From positions 64,936 through 128,935 of the forward strand of contig NW_002476004.1 in assembly GCF_000189635.1 (NCBI RefSeq): a stretch of DNA of 64,000 nucleotides, written 5' to 3'. Each line of letters opens with the position of its first letter. Position 1 is the stretch's first letter. Positions 12,601 through 26,900 of this stretch are shown one piece after another. A model generated the notes under the pieces. It had not been told where the DNA came from, ran no database searches, and was given only the letters and a program-made list of their open reading frames with translations. The translations under genes were made by a program, and so were the position numbers. The DNA comes from Tetrahymena thermophila SB210 (lineage: Eukaryota; Ciliophora; Oligohymenophorea; Hymenostomatida; Tetrahymenidae).

Positions 12601-15600
12601 TGAAATAGCAAGATTAATCTCCAATTTTGCATATAGTACACTAAAATCTTTATTTGTCAAATCTTATTTCATATCCCTAAAAATAACTCTAAAATTCTCC
12701 TTAGCTTGCTGCTTAAAGTTATGCTATTGTCTTGCATGAATAACACTTAGTTTAATAAATAGAATAAGTGTTTTTAAACTAATTATTCGACTAGTCACAA
12801 GTTTCACATCTATTATTTAAAATAAAAGTGAATTTATACATTTAATGAGATAATGAATAAATGAATGATAAACAATATTATTATTATAATGATTTATTTA
12901 CAAGTAAGGGCAAATTTAGCAAGATTATTGTTCAGCACTAAAAGTACTAATTTACATTTATTAGCTGATATAATTTTTTCCAAAAAAAAAGTTAACCATG
13001 AAAATATATATAGATTTAATAGACTCCAAGACAGCTGTTTAATTACAATCAAGGCAAAAGAATTTATTTAATTAAAAGACACAATTATTGCATAGTTATC
13101 CACAAGGAGATTTTATGCAAATTTATTAAACAGGATCCAGATAATACCCATCATAGCAAGAGCTACAATATTTTTATGTTTGGAATATACTTTTATAGTT
13201 CAACCTAGTTTAAATATTGTAATCTGTATCTCCATAAATGATATCTGCAGTCAAATTATATTTCTGCTAATAAATATCATACGCCATCTCATAGCATGTT
13301 GAACATCCTTCCTAACATTAATCACAACCAAGTAATGTTACCATGTAATTTTATTACTAACATTAAACGCATTTAAAATATATTACTTTTTCATTTAAGT
13401 CATTATTATAGTATGAGTATTGGCATTTATCACATTAATTTATCTTATTAATTTTTATTTTTAGAACATTTTTTTTATTATTTAAAGAAATTTCAAAATA
13501 AAATCAAAATTAAATTAAAATAATAAATTTGAATTTTATTTTACTTAATTTTTGCACGGTAAATCTATATTACAACTTCTATTGTTTTTATCAGATACAT
13601 CGAGAGCAAATTATTAACATAAACTACATTTAGTGCTAGTAGTATCAAACTTAAGACAAGCACCATTTAGATCTGTATTTTTTTTACATGATTTTTTATT
13701 TTTTGAAAGTATATAATAATTGTTGCAAGCCCAGCATACAACTTAACTCCAATTATTATTGAAATTGTAAATTAAATTAATCTTTGAACCATCTTATAGA
13801 GCATATAAATTACAAAAAGATATTTTACCATCTTGGCAGGATCCTAATTTAAATATGAAATTTATTTATTTACTTGGGATATTTAATAATAAGTATTTTA
13901 ACAAATTACCATCTGGTTGAACAGTTTAAGTTACTGATTAGCATCGTGTGCATTTTTTGTAATATTATTAATATTAAAATGAAAAATAATCTAGTTAGAC
14001 AATATTTTAATATCCAGCATTCAGATAACCATTTTTATTTGCTTTATATTTTTAAATATTATATAAGAAAATATAAATAATAAATTTACCATATTGGCAG
14101 GTAGCACAATTATTGCTGCATTATTCACAATTATTTAAGTTATAAGATATGACGTAATTAGTTCCTATACAAATTTAACAAAATGGTTAAAGCAAGTATA
14201 TGTTTACATACTATCTTTGTTAGACACTCAATTAGTAATAATAAACTTTAATTCCTTAATTGTTCAAATAACCTAACTCGCATTATTTACAATAGCTATT
14301 ACATTATACACATTAGTTATATAAGTTTAAATAATAGCCTGTCACACACTTTATGCATACTTACTAATAATAGCCTTAAACTTACTAATATTAACAAAAT
14401 GCACAATACAAAAAAGAACCTAAATTTAAAATATTTAAATAAAATTATTATAAATTTTAATTAATCAAATTTATTTGAAAATATTAATTTTATATCTTTT
14501 TAATTCAATTTTAATCAAATTTTTTAAATAAAAAGTCAAATTTGAAAAAAATGTCTTTTTAATCATAGAAAAACAAAAATTTTGTATCTTTTATTTTAAT
14601 TTTAATCTAGATTACTAACCAGAGTTAAATATGAAATTTATGATATTATGTATATTTTCATTAATAAAGTTATTATTTATTAAATCAAAAATATTTCTGA
14701 ATTGTGGTCAAAAAAAGGAGAAAAAATGTTAAAAGTAAAAAGGTTAATTATTGAAAATATATTATTATTTTTTTGAACTTAAAATTTAAAATGTAAGTAT
14801 TTTTATTAAATAAAAATGAATAGAAAAATAATGAAAATTAACCAAAATTGAATTGATAATAAATTACATGAATTCACCTAGCTTAATTAAAATTTCGGGT
14901 ATTAATAAATATAAGGATTAATAATAGGATTAATTGTGTAGCTGTTGCCAAATGAAGGTTAGTTTTGAATTAAAATCAAACTTTTAGAACTATCAATAGT
15001 AAACTTAACAACTACTTGTTAGCAAATTTTAGTAGATATTTATTTATTATTCCTTTTTAAATAAAATAAATTTATGTGAAATTTATAAATTGCTTTTATA
15101 TTACCAAATATCATTTATTTCAAGACTACAATCAAGACATTTTTAATAAATATTTGTAGTTGCTAAAGGAATTTTTTAAGAATCAGGATATTATGTTATT
15201 AATTAAAAATCATAGTCACACTTAACACATTGAACACTTAAATCCTAACTTGTGTAAAGAAAATATCCTTCTATACATTTAGTACAAAAGTTCAAATCTT
15301 TGCATGAATAGCATCTTTTTCATAATGAAAAAACAAATATAATTTGATTATATATCAATAATTTTTACCCTATTGGACATTTTTATTTATTAGTTTACTT
15401 ACAAATGGCTCCTTAGCATTAGTCCTCTGGAACATAAATTAGATTTAATGAGAATATTGTGCTTGTACTCTAAACATTGCTTGTATCTCTTTACTAAAAT
15501 GATAAACATCTATTGTCGCCCAGATTAAAAAAGTTTATAGGACATCTTCTGCATTAAAATTTTAAGTTTGCTTAGTTTTGCAAGATGCAGATATTTTAGC

Positions 15601-16307
15601 TGTCAGCACATAATAAATTAGAATCACTACTAAAAATATTCATATCAATAATTTAGCAAGGCGTATCTGGTCTTATTTACTAAATGCATTCGTTTGCTTT
15701 CATTTTCATATCTAAAAATGCTATACATTTTCCATTTTATTTATCTAAACAATGCTATTAAGGGCAAACATTACAAATTCCTGATGTTTTATCTTCACAT
15801 CTCCCTTTATATTTATTTAAAAATCCATAAAATATATATTTAAAGATAAGTTTATTTTAAAATACCTAATGAATCCTAGCAGTAATTATCTATAGGCACA
15901 CAAGTTGAGGACTTAAGACAATATTAATAGTTGCATTAGCTACAATTATATATACTTGATGAGCATTTTCCATTTAAAGTACATTTGTTGAATTAATTAG
16001 GATCTACATATTAACATTAATTGTTTGTCCCCAAGCAAGCCATCCCTTCAAAGCATTTCACCTAAAAATTAAAAAATAAGCAATAATAATAAGAATTTTA
16101 TTTTTTTAAGATATTAATAATTCAATAAATAAATTTATTTATTTAGACTTGTTAAGTAAAGTAAATAATTTTATCTAAAAGGAAATATTAAATTTATCTA
16201 TTTTAATTTATTTTTACAGCGACAGGAGTATATGCAGGCAAGCAATTCTGTTAAGCATCTATCCCTATATTTGACAAAAATAAAAGTTTAAATTGAGGTA
16301 ATATTAA

Positions 16308-16354
<47 letters not shown>

Positions 16355-19300
16355 ATAGAAGATTCTTTTTAAAAGTTTGTTTTACCTAGAGCATTTTTCT
16401 TTATATCATAATCTAGTTTTATGCATGAGTACGTTTTATAAAAAGGAGTAGAGATGCAATACCTTTTAAATTAAATTTTTTATTTATCAATTAATTTCAT
16501 AAAAAATAAATAAATATTTATAAGCACCAAATATAAGGGAGAAAAAAGAAAAATTAAAATAGTAAATAAATAGAAAACAAATAAACTTAATAAATAAAAT
16601 AGGGCCAACTTCCATTAAAAATGATAAAACTAAAATAAGTACAAAAACAAAAGAAAAAACAGATTTAGTAAACTTAAATCATCATTTTCTTTTATAACAA
16701 GAAGAATATCATTATCCTAGATATTGTCAAAATAAACAAATAATTCGAGAAGAAAAAATTAATTTAATTAAATAAAAAGAAATCGTTATGTTGTTAATTA
16801 CCCATCAATACATTAAGAAATGAGTTAGCTTGTATTTTAGTTATCTGACAAACAACTAGAGGTATACAACTCTCTGCCAACGTTCTAAGAATCTAAAGGT
16901 AAGCATTAATCATCTTACAAGCAAAAATCTATTTTGCAAAATATTGCATATTTTTTTATTTCAACACAATCATATGAATTTGCATCTCTGCCTACAAGAA
17001 CTGTATCGGTATAACTAGAATCAATTAATGAAACACATTTGTCCCCATTAAGACAAGTGTAAGGACCAGCACAGGAAATCGAATTTGCTATATTATTTTA
17101 TTATTGATTAATCTTAATATAAATAACTAAGACTAAAAAATTATTTTTACGTTAGTTTACAGGTTAGCAAGTATCATCATTTTTATTTTTAGCAGCTTAA
17201 TTTTATAGAGGTGGGTTTTATAGATCTGGAGGAAAAATGAATTTCAAAGCTACACAGGACTATTAACTACTAATTATTTATATAGAATTAATAATATTTT
17301 AATTTAGCAAAATTCAATCTACCCTTAAGTTAGTATGCAATAGTTATTTCCATAACACCTCATAATATCTTTATTTATTAATAATATTGTTTACATATCA
17401 CAAAATTAATAAGATTAAATCTTTTACTTTTAGAAGTTTGTTCATTTTCAAGCAAACATCTTTCAGTTATAGATTCTATACCAATATAAGGACCATATGT
17501 ACCTTGGCTGTTAATAATTGTATCGCCATAAAAAACACAAAAATCTGATGGTGGTAAAGAAGAAGTTGTAAGGAGACATAATCCTGTTGCACATATTTCT
17601 ATATTTTACCCATTGTCATTGTTTTGAGATAAGCATTTCATAGTTATTTTTTCTCTAGCTATTCTATCTGGAAATTGAGGATCAGAGGTTAATTCTACGC
17701 ATGTAAAATTAGTTTGCTCTATGCAGAATTTTTTTTTTTTACATCTATTTTGATTTATAAATTTCATATTAAAATAAATTTTGAATTTATTTATGTGAAA
17801 ATGATATTATTTTATACTACAAAATTATTTTCCTCTTTTTTTGTAAATTTATTTACTAGTTTGGTTAAATAATAAAAGAAATAAAAATAATTCAAAATTA
17901 CTTGACAGCTGTGCTTTAGCCTAATTATAGACATAATCCATCTTTATCAATTCCTATGTATGTATCATCAAAAGGAATGCATTTAAATTTATTTCCTACT
18001 TTGATTATGCAGCTTTAATCTGAGCACAATTAAATATCTTGATAAAATTATAAAGAATTAGATATACTCATCTCAAAATTATGAATGATTTTAATTAATT
18101 ACTGTCATATACTTAATTTTACTAAACACAATCACCATTAGGCAATATTCCCTAAATAAGCAAATAAATAAATATTAACAAAATATTTCATGCTAATTAA
18201 TAATTTTACTATTGCGTTTATGGAGAAATCAAGTATTTAGGTGCAAAATTTTTTCTACTAATCAAAACATATTGAATTTGTAGTAAAAGGGTGGTCTTAT
18301 TAGCACTCAATTGCAACTGTAGTATTTAATTTGGCACAACTACCATCTGTTAGTCTTGATGGCTGACTAATTGATAGACTAGTACATACATTATTATTAA
18401 GAATGCAATGTCTAATAAATATTTTATTAAATATTAATTTCTGATATGCTAATTTCATAAATTATACCCAGGTTGACATATTGAAATTCCGCTAGTAGAA
18501 GTTTAGTCAGCATATAAGCATGAATATTTAGATGAATCTATAGCTACAAAATTGTTTTGTTATGTTAAATCTATCACTTTATTTTATGTATCTTAACAAT
18601 AAGGGAGTTTCAATTGATATATTTGCTGTCCTTTTTATTTAAAAATATAAATTAATTAAGTTGTCATGGATCCATAACATTTTCATATTTAGATAGTTAT
18701 CTAACAAAAATAAATTATCCAAATAGAATTTATTTAATTAATTTTTTTATAATTTGTCTTCAAATTTATAAATTTATGGAATATTTGCATCAAATTCTAC
18801 TGTTTTTTCTATTAAGAAAATTATTTTTTTTAAGCTATTAAAATAGACTTTCATTAAATATTTTTTAAAAATATATAAAATCTCATTAAAAAAGAGAAAT
18901 ACCTATTGCTACTATAGTATTTAATTATGCACAAATGTATTAGCTTTATTAAGTATTGCTATTCGTTATCAAACCTATATATTAACTACTAGGATTAGAC
19001 TATTCTGCACTATAATCAACACATGAATTAAATAACTATGTTATGCATATGTTATTTGAAATCATACATTGCACATTATTGCCTATTTAGTTCACCATCA
19101 AACATTTATTATCATTACTTTTACCTACATAATTAGATATGCTAAATTAATTACAGATTAAATTTGTGTCAAGACATTAATTTTAGCTCAAGGTCGTACA
19201 TTATTTAGAACTTGAATCTATGCATTAAGAAGAGGATGGAGTTGAGCATATTTTAGAACTAGGATCTATGCATTACTATGAAGTTGGTACACTGCATAAT

Positions 19301-19512
19301 TTAGAAGATTAGATAATGCATTGATTTGATTGTGGAAAAGAGCAATTCATTGAAGAATCAATACATTAAGAAAGTGATGGAGTCACGCAGTTATTAGAAC
19401 TAATGCACTGTGGAATCGAGCAAGGAGGAGGAGGAGGAGGCGGTGAACTTTGTTAAAAAGAAGCCTAAAATGCTAATGCTAAAAAATAAAAAAGTATATG
19501 TATTGGATTCAT
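6607..19512 (-). CDS. Gene A: giant Cys-rich / beta-helix / multi-pass membrane protein
   Basis: Start ATG is at 19512-19510 (signal peptide MNPIHILFYFLALAFQ) and stop TGA at 6609-6607. Exon 1 is 18903-19512. It encodes seven prolines, then a run of short Cys repeats unique to this copy. Exons to about 15.9 kb carry modules with YIGIDKDGLC and GIDAQQNC. From about 15.9 to 12.9 kb lie closely spaced CxxC pairs like furin or growth-factor-receptor repeats. The beta-helix-like part uses large exons 11918-12809, 10638-11666 and 8932-10536, with motifs such as SGGAVYID. Exons 8287-8884 and 8137-8227 hold the Cys knot (CPSYGICDGG, CSDCD). Exons 7554-8085, 6974-7346 and 6607-6915 encode about seven hydrophobic segments including YPLLGLWVILIPLFLLL and FYFEYKD..YYWE. 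Estimated length is about 3,000 residues. Surface location is inferred from the signal peptide and membrane end. Middle exons were sampled, not all traced. Confidence 0.85.
8932..10536 (-). other. Gene A beta-helix exon with GGAIY-like repeats
   Basis: This single uninterrupted exon of 1605 bases has no in-frame TGA. It encodes repeated short strands ending in Asn/Ser-rich turns, interspersed with GGA[IVL]Y-type motifs (for example at about 9275 and 10260). This pattern is known from chlamydial polymorphic membrane proteins and other right-handed parallel beta-helix proteins. Its boundaries are AC at 8930-8931 and CT at 10537-10538 on the plus strand, that is, GT and AG on the minus strand. 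Equivalent exons exist in B, C and D. Confidence 0.65.
11757..11775 (+). other. Polypurine tract AAAAGGGGGG in an intron of gene A
   Basis: A run of four A and six G followed by TAAAGGAG lies in the intron between exons 10638-11666 and 11918-12809. In the transcript it is a C-rich tract. It stands out sharply in the AT-rich background. It has no obvious complementary arm nearby, unlike similar tracts in B, C and D. Confidence 0.5.
16305..16357. repeat. (TAAA)n microsatellite in an intron of gene A
   Basis: About 13 tandem copies of TAAA lie in the intron between the exon encoding GIDAQQNC (about 16220-16262) and the next upstream exon near 16385. The position is noncoding in this reading, so length change should not affect the protein. 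Confidence 0.9.
19153..19422 (-). repeat. Short Cys/Ser/Pro tandem repeats in gene A exon 1
   Basis: Residues 31-120 of gene A consist of five to six degenerate repeats of 14-16 residues. Their consensus is about Q-C-I-[DS]-x-S-S-K-x-C-[ST]-x-P-[ST]-x-S, with first Cys at residues 36, 50, 65, 81, 97 and 113. They follow the Pro7 stretch coded by a GGA-type trinucleotide run at 19424-19444. Genes B, C, D and 0 do not have this array at the same place, so it arose within copy A. Confidence 0.85.
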
Positions 19513-20933
19513 ATTCAAATAAAGCTTAGCTTGTTATCTAAAAACTTTAAAACTTATGTTTTCTACTTTACTATTTAATTGTAAAATAATAAATCGTCAT
19601 TAAAAAAATTTTAATTTAAAAACAATCATCATTTTTTAGATGAATCTAAAGAATAATAAATCTTTTATGCTTTCTAAAATTGTAAACTAAAAAAATGATA
19701 GTTCTTTTATTACCAAAAGTGAACATACTAATTTTAAAAGCGAATTTATTTTTTTTATTTTTTATGACTAGCTTGAGTATCTTTTTTTTAACTCGCTAAA
19801 TCATTTAACTTACAGTAATATTTACCAAATATCAAGTTTTAATTATTTTAACTAAGATCTTTCTTCTTGATTGAATCGGCTTTCTTAAATTTATATTGTC
19901 TAAGTATATTAAAATAATTTCTGTATATTTTATACAACAAAGAATTTTTCAAAATTAATATTATCTGCAATGCAATCTCATTATTTTAGAAAAATCTACA
20001 ACTTTATAAAATAGAAAATTAAAATTTGTTATTTTAATTAGCTCACTAATTATTTTTAAGATATTTAATTATAAATTGATTAATTATTATAAGGAATTAA
20101 ATAAATATTTCAATTTAATAAATAGAATAATATTAAATTAATAATTATTAGTGTACAATTTCTGCAACATAAATAAATAAATTATAAAAATTTATTATTA
20201 GCATATATTTGTTTTGATGAAATTTATTTTTTTAAAATATTATACCTTAGTGCCTCTAAACTCGGCCCTAGGTTTTCTGTAAAACCGACCGAGGATATCA
20301 ACATTTTCACTCAAATATTCATAATCAAAAAAGTATACTGAATATAATTAAATTTATTGAATATTTTTTTAAAAATCATTTTTTCAAATATTAATTTATA
20401 TTTATTATTTCAATTCAATCGTTGCGAATTTTATACATTTTTAAAATGATAATTTTATTTTAATCTTTTGATTAAGAGTTTTTTTATTAATTTTATTGTT
20501 TGATATAATCAATACAGACCTCACAACCTTATGGTAATTTATATATAAATTCATCAGCTAATGAAGTTCTTTAGCAAAAATATATATGCATATTTATAAC
20601 AAAATGAAACTAAAATTTTCTACTAAACAAATATTTTATTTAATCATAACTAATTTTCTTGTATAATTAATTTTTACTACTTTTTGAATAAATTATATTT
20701 CTAATTTAATAAAAAATATATCTTTTTCTTTCCTGAAATAAATCTATATTAAAAACTAACAGACTAAATAGCTTTTCCTAATTTTATCCAAAAACTTAAA
20801 GTTTTTTTTTTGTCAACAAATCCTAGCTTGTAAAATAATTAACTAAGCTTGGGATAATTATTTAGTTTTTTTTCAATAATCTAATAAGAATTATTTACTT
20901 TTTCTTTTATTATTTTTAAAGAAATGCTTTTTA
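19513..20933. other. Intergenic region between genes A and B
   Basis: This is AT-rich DNA holding the upstream region of gene A (left) and the 3' flank of gene B (right). No coding exon is supported. From about 20530 rightwards it aligns with the 3' flank of gene C from about 35695, marking the left end of the B/C duplication. It contains one GC-rich hairpin, listed separately. Confidence 0.5.
20261..20293. other. GC-rich hairpin in the A-B intergenic region
   Basis: Two nested complementary arms are visible: CTCGG with CCGAG outside and GGTTTT with AAAACC inside. They close on a CTGT loop, with a small unpaired bulge (CCCTA against GA). The GC content is far above the flanks. It could be a structured noncoding RNA, a regulatory site or a relic of a small inverted-repeat element; nothing in the sequence decides between these. 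Confidence 0.55.
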
Positions 20934-23900
20934 TCAATTAAAGCAAAGAAAGAAAATTAATAACAAGAAGAAATACCAATGCTCGTCTTTTGCTTAAATT
21001 CGAAAAGGTTGTTTAATCATCAGATATATAACAACATAACCCTACACTAACAGAGCAGCATATATAAATTAATTACTCTAACTGATTTTAAGTCTCGTTT
21101 TTATTAGGTTTTACTAATATTTAAATTTATTTAAATTAAATAAATAAAAAAATAAGTTACAAGTGTGTATAGAAATGGTGTAAAGTAAAAGGATCAAACA
21201 AATTATTGAAGCTTTTAATGGATTCTAAGAGTCTAAAAATAAATTATTCACAATAACTAAACTGAGTTTCAAGTAAATTTTAATGAATTCCCATAAATAG
21301 AATTTCTCTTTATATTCAAAGTAAAATATTCCAAATTTTTTCAAATTTTTTAAACGATTTAACCAAAACCTTATATTATATATTTTGTAAAGAAGGAATA
21401 CAGGTAAAATGATAGACCAAACAGCAAATAAGGGATACAAGATAAAATAACTTTATTGCAAATAAGACTAATCACATTTTACTGAAGGATATCCCTTCAC
21501 ATATTTTTCTCCAAATTAATCTAAACAAATAGACTATTTATTAAAATAAATTAAAAAAAATAAATAATTAATTCAAATTTATTAATATATATTTAATTAT
21601 AGTTAGCTGTCTTTTAAAATATGGAATTTAATTTTAATAAATTTACACTATCTAAAATCTATTAGATTACTGAAGGCTAGTTTAGCCAGAAAATAAAGTT
21701 AATTCCTGATATTATATCCATGAATATCACTTACTGTTTTAAGTATATTTTCTGTATTACATAAGCAAAAGCAAAACAAAGAATATAGGTAATAATCATA
21801 AGCTATCTCAGAATGACTTTAATTAGTATAAAGCTTAAACTTTGCTGCCTATATATATGTACAAATGAGCAATCTAGCAAAATCAGTGCATATTTATTTG
21901 GATCTGAAATAGGATTTAAAACATTTTAGAATTCAAACAAGTAACTTTTTATAATATCACACACAATCATTAATACCTACAAGTAAGATACAAGTAGCTT
22001 AATGTAGAGCTAAAAGTATTAGACTTTTAATGGCATAAATATCTTTATGAGAAATAGAAACTTAATTTTAATCTTTAAATTAATTTATTTTAAGTAATTG
22101 TTAACAACATTCAAAATTAAAAATAAGTTTATCATAAAAATTAAAATAAACACCCAAGTAGTGCTAGAAGCTTAAGAACAACTTTTGATTTATTTATAAA
22201 TTAATTAATTTAAATTTATAGAATAAAATTTGAATTACTTTTTACAGTTTTAGTTTCCATCCTTGACATATTAATCATTCCAATATATTCCGTAAACATC
22301 ACAGTCAGAGCATAAGGGCCCAATAAAACCTTTTTAATTCAAATATTAATTATTTTAAATTATCGAATTTAATTTTAATATTTAGACTCAATACCTTATT
22401 TGCAGTATCTAGTATCAGAGCTTCTTACAGTTATTCCTTTTTTTTCAAATATATCAATGTCTCCAATACAAGAATTAACATAAGGATTGCATTGATAAAT
22501 ATCTGTTGAATTTATGTTTTTTTTCCAGTAACCTTATTTAAGATATATATTCCCGCCATCACAAACTCCACCATATTCAGGGCATTTTATACACTTTTAT
22601 CCAGGATAGGTATTGTAAAATGGCTTGTTGCATCTCTAGCAAAAATCATAATTTTATACTTTATAATGCTATTCACCTAATTCACAGCTGTAAGCAAATT
22701 AAACAACTAATTCTAAGCTATTGAAAACAGAGTTATAGGAAACAATTTCTCCTGTAGTTAGATTATATACAGGAAATTTTATTTTTTCTGATGAAAATGT
22801 AAGCTTAACAGTTACTCCAAAGATTCCATTCAGAGTAAGCATGTTTAATTTGAAGTTACCATCTTTTTAAGTAAGTTAGTTAACATTTAAGAATGCGTTT
22901 TTTGTATCATTCAATCTTATATTTAAAGTAACTTTTTCTGAGAACTTTTTAAAATACTAATTATCTTCAGTCATAAATTAAATGCTTAGTTCATTCTTTA
23001 TAAATAAATTAATTATTAAAAAAATTAAATAATGATTTTTTAGAATTAATATTTTGAAAAAAGTTTTAACAAAAACATCTTATGTAATTTAGAATGAATA
23101 AATATTTTTTTAATGAGCAAAGCTAATAAATTAAAAAGTTTTTTGTTAAAAGAGGAAAAAATAGTAAAAATTACATTTATTCTGCCACTAACATGCCTTA
23201 TGAGGTTTTTATTTAGTTTTGATCCATTATATATAAGAATTAAGTGATGAGGATATTAATATAAATTATGAGAGAATTATTAAGCAAGATTATTCATAAA
23301 AATATTTTGACTGTAAAAATTTTAAACTGCTTAACCACTTTCTGAATATATAGCCCCTCCAATTTATGCTTAATTAAATGTAAAATTACTAGTTTTGACT
23401 TTTAAATTAGTTAAATTTTCGATACCTTTATAATAAATTGCTCCCCCATTTCCTTGAAGCGCTTTATTATTCATAAAAGTACAGTTTTAAAAGGTTACAC
23501 TAGAAGTGTTAACATAAATAGCTCCTCCAGATAGCAATGAAAAATTATTTTTAAACATTATATCTATAAGTAAAATATGGTAATTTTAATTAGAGATTAC
23601 TTATAAATTTCTAAATTAATTACTGAGATTATTATTTTTAACTTATTAAACATAAAGCACTCCTTTGTCTTAACTATAATTTTACTCGAACTAGCTTTGT
23701 AAAATTATTATATAATCAGCATTTAGTTACATTAATCCTATAGTACAAGTCTCACATTGATTTTTAATAAACTAAATTCCATAGATTTATATAAAATTAG
23801 AGTTCATTTATATGAAATTCTTTGCTTATTTACTAGAAATCCTTTTAAATTGACTGTTAAAAAAATTAACTTATAAAACATTAATTAGCTAAATTAAAGA

Positions 23901-26900
23901 GTCGTTAAATGTTATATCATAATATTAGTTATTTTAATCAGTAAAGATCTAAACATATTCAATTTAGAAAAAACTATTCAAGCTAAAATAATTTTATTAG
24001 ATTTAATTCACCTAAGTCTCATCCATCATAATTTAATTATTTGAAAACTTCATTTCAAAAAAGCCCTTAAGGAAAAATAAATATTAAAATTTTGATTATT
24101 TAAGATTTGGCCTAATTGATTTTATCAATATATTTTAAGAAATATTTATCCGATTATAACTAATCACGCAGCTATTCAATAAAAAAATATTTCTTTGCTT
24201 ATGATTGAAATCGAAATATATTATTGAGCCTTTTTAGCTAAAGTTATCAATAAACTAAGAATCGGTTATTTCAAATACCTTTTTATATTTAGAATTTTAA
24301 ACAAATATGGCTCCTCCTTATTAAAATGCAATATTTTAGATAAAAGAAACAGTTTAAATTTAAGCAGAGAAATTACAAAGCCTAGAATCTATGAAAATAG
24401 CACCTCCATTATTTTCGTTATCAAATTTATTAAAGCTCAAATTGTTTACAAAAGAAGAATCCTAAATCTTTAAAATTCCTAAATTATTAAAAATTAAGTA
24501 TAATGCTCCTCCTTATTTAGCTTTCCCACCTTAGAAATTAGAGTCTTCGATATAAAGAGATTAAATAGATGATCTCAAAAAACCACCCAAAACTGTAGTA
24601 TTTAAAAAGTCAATTCCAGAGTCTTCTTCATTTTTAAAAACTGAATTATTAATTGTTAATTTTTAAGTATATATGACTAAACAATTATTTTAATATATAG
24701 AATGGCTGTTAAAGAAATTAAAGTTATTAATTTCAATATTTCCAATTAAAGCCTCCAAATATGCACACTAAGCTATATTAGATGTAACTTCCTATTTTCA
24801 TATTTAATATAAAATTAAAATATTTTTAAAACATATTTTTCATAAAAAGATTTGAAGAGGGTTAACTCATCTAATGGTAACAATTATAAAAAATAAACTG
24901 GGGGGTTAAAAATATTTTCTATTTAAAATATCTAAAACATAAATATATTAAATTCCCCCTCCACTAAAATAATTTATTACAATTAGATATTTTAACATGG
25001 CTATATTTCAACTTTTTAAATAATATTAAATAAATAGTTTTTTTAATTTACATTTGTTTTGACAGAATATTGCATCTATGAGTCTTAAACGATAAAATTA
25101 AATAAAGTTATAGTTTCTTAAATTTGAGAAATGACTTGAATAGGAGCATTGCTAAATTAAGTTTAAGTGATATTAGCTATACAATTTATTATTTTAAAGT
25201 CTTTAATAAGTAAGATTTTGTTAGCTTTTTATAGATTACTTGATTACTTTAATATAATACTAATTAATGATTTTTAGTAAATGACATTTTAAAAATATAC
25301 ACTTTTTATCACCATTTAATTATATAAGCACTAAATGTCTAAAATATAGTTATTATTTCTATTGTTTGATTTACTTTAGATACTCCTTAATCCATTTATT
25401 TTTAAATTATTTACTTATAAAACTTTGAGAAATTGTATTTCATTAGTATCAATAAGCTCAGAATCTTTAGCATTTAGTATTTTGACATAAGACAGACTTA
25501 TAAATGAAAAAGTTTTAGGCACATTTAAAGAACTATAAACTATTTAATTATCATAAATTTTAGTAGAAAAAATTAAAAATTGATCAATTTATTGACCACC
25601 ATCCATGAAAAAGATAAAGTCGTTACTTGTTATGTTATTCTAATAAAACTGAATATCAACTAAATGAATTTAGTTTGATAAAGAGTTCGCCGGTTTGATG
25701 GATTTAAAGAATACATATTAATTTATTGTGTTATTATAAATGTTGATAAACTTTGCTACAAGGCAATTTAATTAAAACAAAAAAGGACTTTATTGTTAAT
25801 TTTAGGTTTTTAAAAGCAAAATATTGCTTGTTATTATTATATTTGAAAAAACAACATTTATGTATTAGTTTCCTGAAAAAATTATTGAATAATTTAATAT
25901 TTAGTTATTTTTAAGTTTTAAATTTATGACGCTAAGCTATTATGTGAATTTTTGATGAACAAATAATTAGTTAAATAAGATGCTTGAATAATCTAACTTA
26001 CAAGATAGTACTTAGAAATTATTCACATTTAATACTGTATTGTTTTGAGTGACCTATATAAAGTTAGATGCGTTAAAAAATACCTATTGATAGTTAAAGA
26101 ATTATTATTTAAGCAATATTGTTTAATTTTAATTTAATAAATTTTTTTATTTTCAGTTAATGAGGCGGGGTAAAACAAAAATTTATTAAATCAAGTGTCC
26201 TACTGAGCTTTAAACATTGAATTGATTGTTATAAAGGACAAATATTTTCCATAAATTTTTACCCACCTTCTTAAGATAATTTACAAAACTTTTTAATTGA
26301 TAAGAAATAAAATTTACATTGACGATGCTGATAGATTCTAATTTGATTATAAGGCTAGGTTTTATTTAGGTTTATGAATATTAAAGCTAAATGGCTTGAG
26401 TATTATAGTAAAATAGATTATTAAATGTAACGTTTCTTAAGATTAAACTGTTTTTTAAATCATTAATTAGTAAATGAAGTACGTTTTAAGGGCCAAATAA
26501 CCCTCTGCTAAATTTAACATTATTCAAATATACTTAATTTAAAGATTATGAAGATATTTAAAAACCTATTTTAAACTAATCAAAATAACTAGAATAAGAG
26601 TCGATATTTATATTAGAAATGGTTACATTAGTAAATCCTTGAATTATAGTTGGGCTTGTTTATAGGAACTAAAATTATTGGTTATTTACTTATTAATACG
26701 ATATATTTAAATGAAATATTTCTAAAGATTTTATTTTTTATAGTAAATTAGACTTTAAAACTAAAGGTTTTAGAGTTTAACATTCTGAATATTTTGAAGG
26801 AAATATGATCTATAATTCTAATTCTTTTAAAGCTATTTCATTTAAGCCTACTATTGCTAGATCTAAATTATTTTCACCAATAATAATATTTTCAAAATAG

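Noticed and set aside
21225-21440. Minus-strand ORF starting MYPLFAVW, with a twin at 36432-36647
   Set aside because: Not separate small genes: these are the in-frame membrane segments of genes B and C, cut by standard-code stops that are Gln here.
24900-24907. GGGGGGTT resembling the Tetrahymena telomere unit
   Set aside because: Only one unit and inside an intron; there is no tandem array, so it is not a telomere or telomeric insertion.
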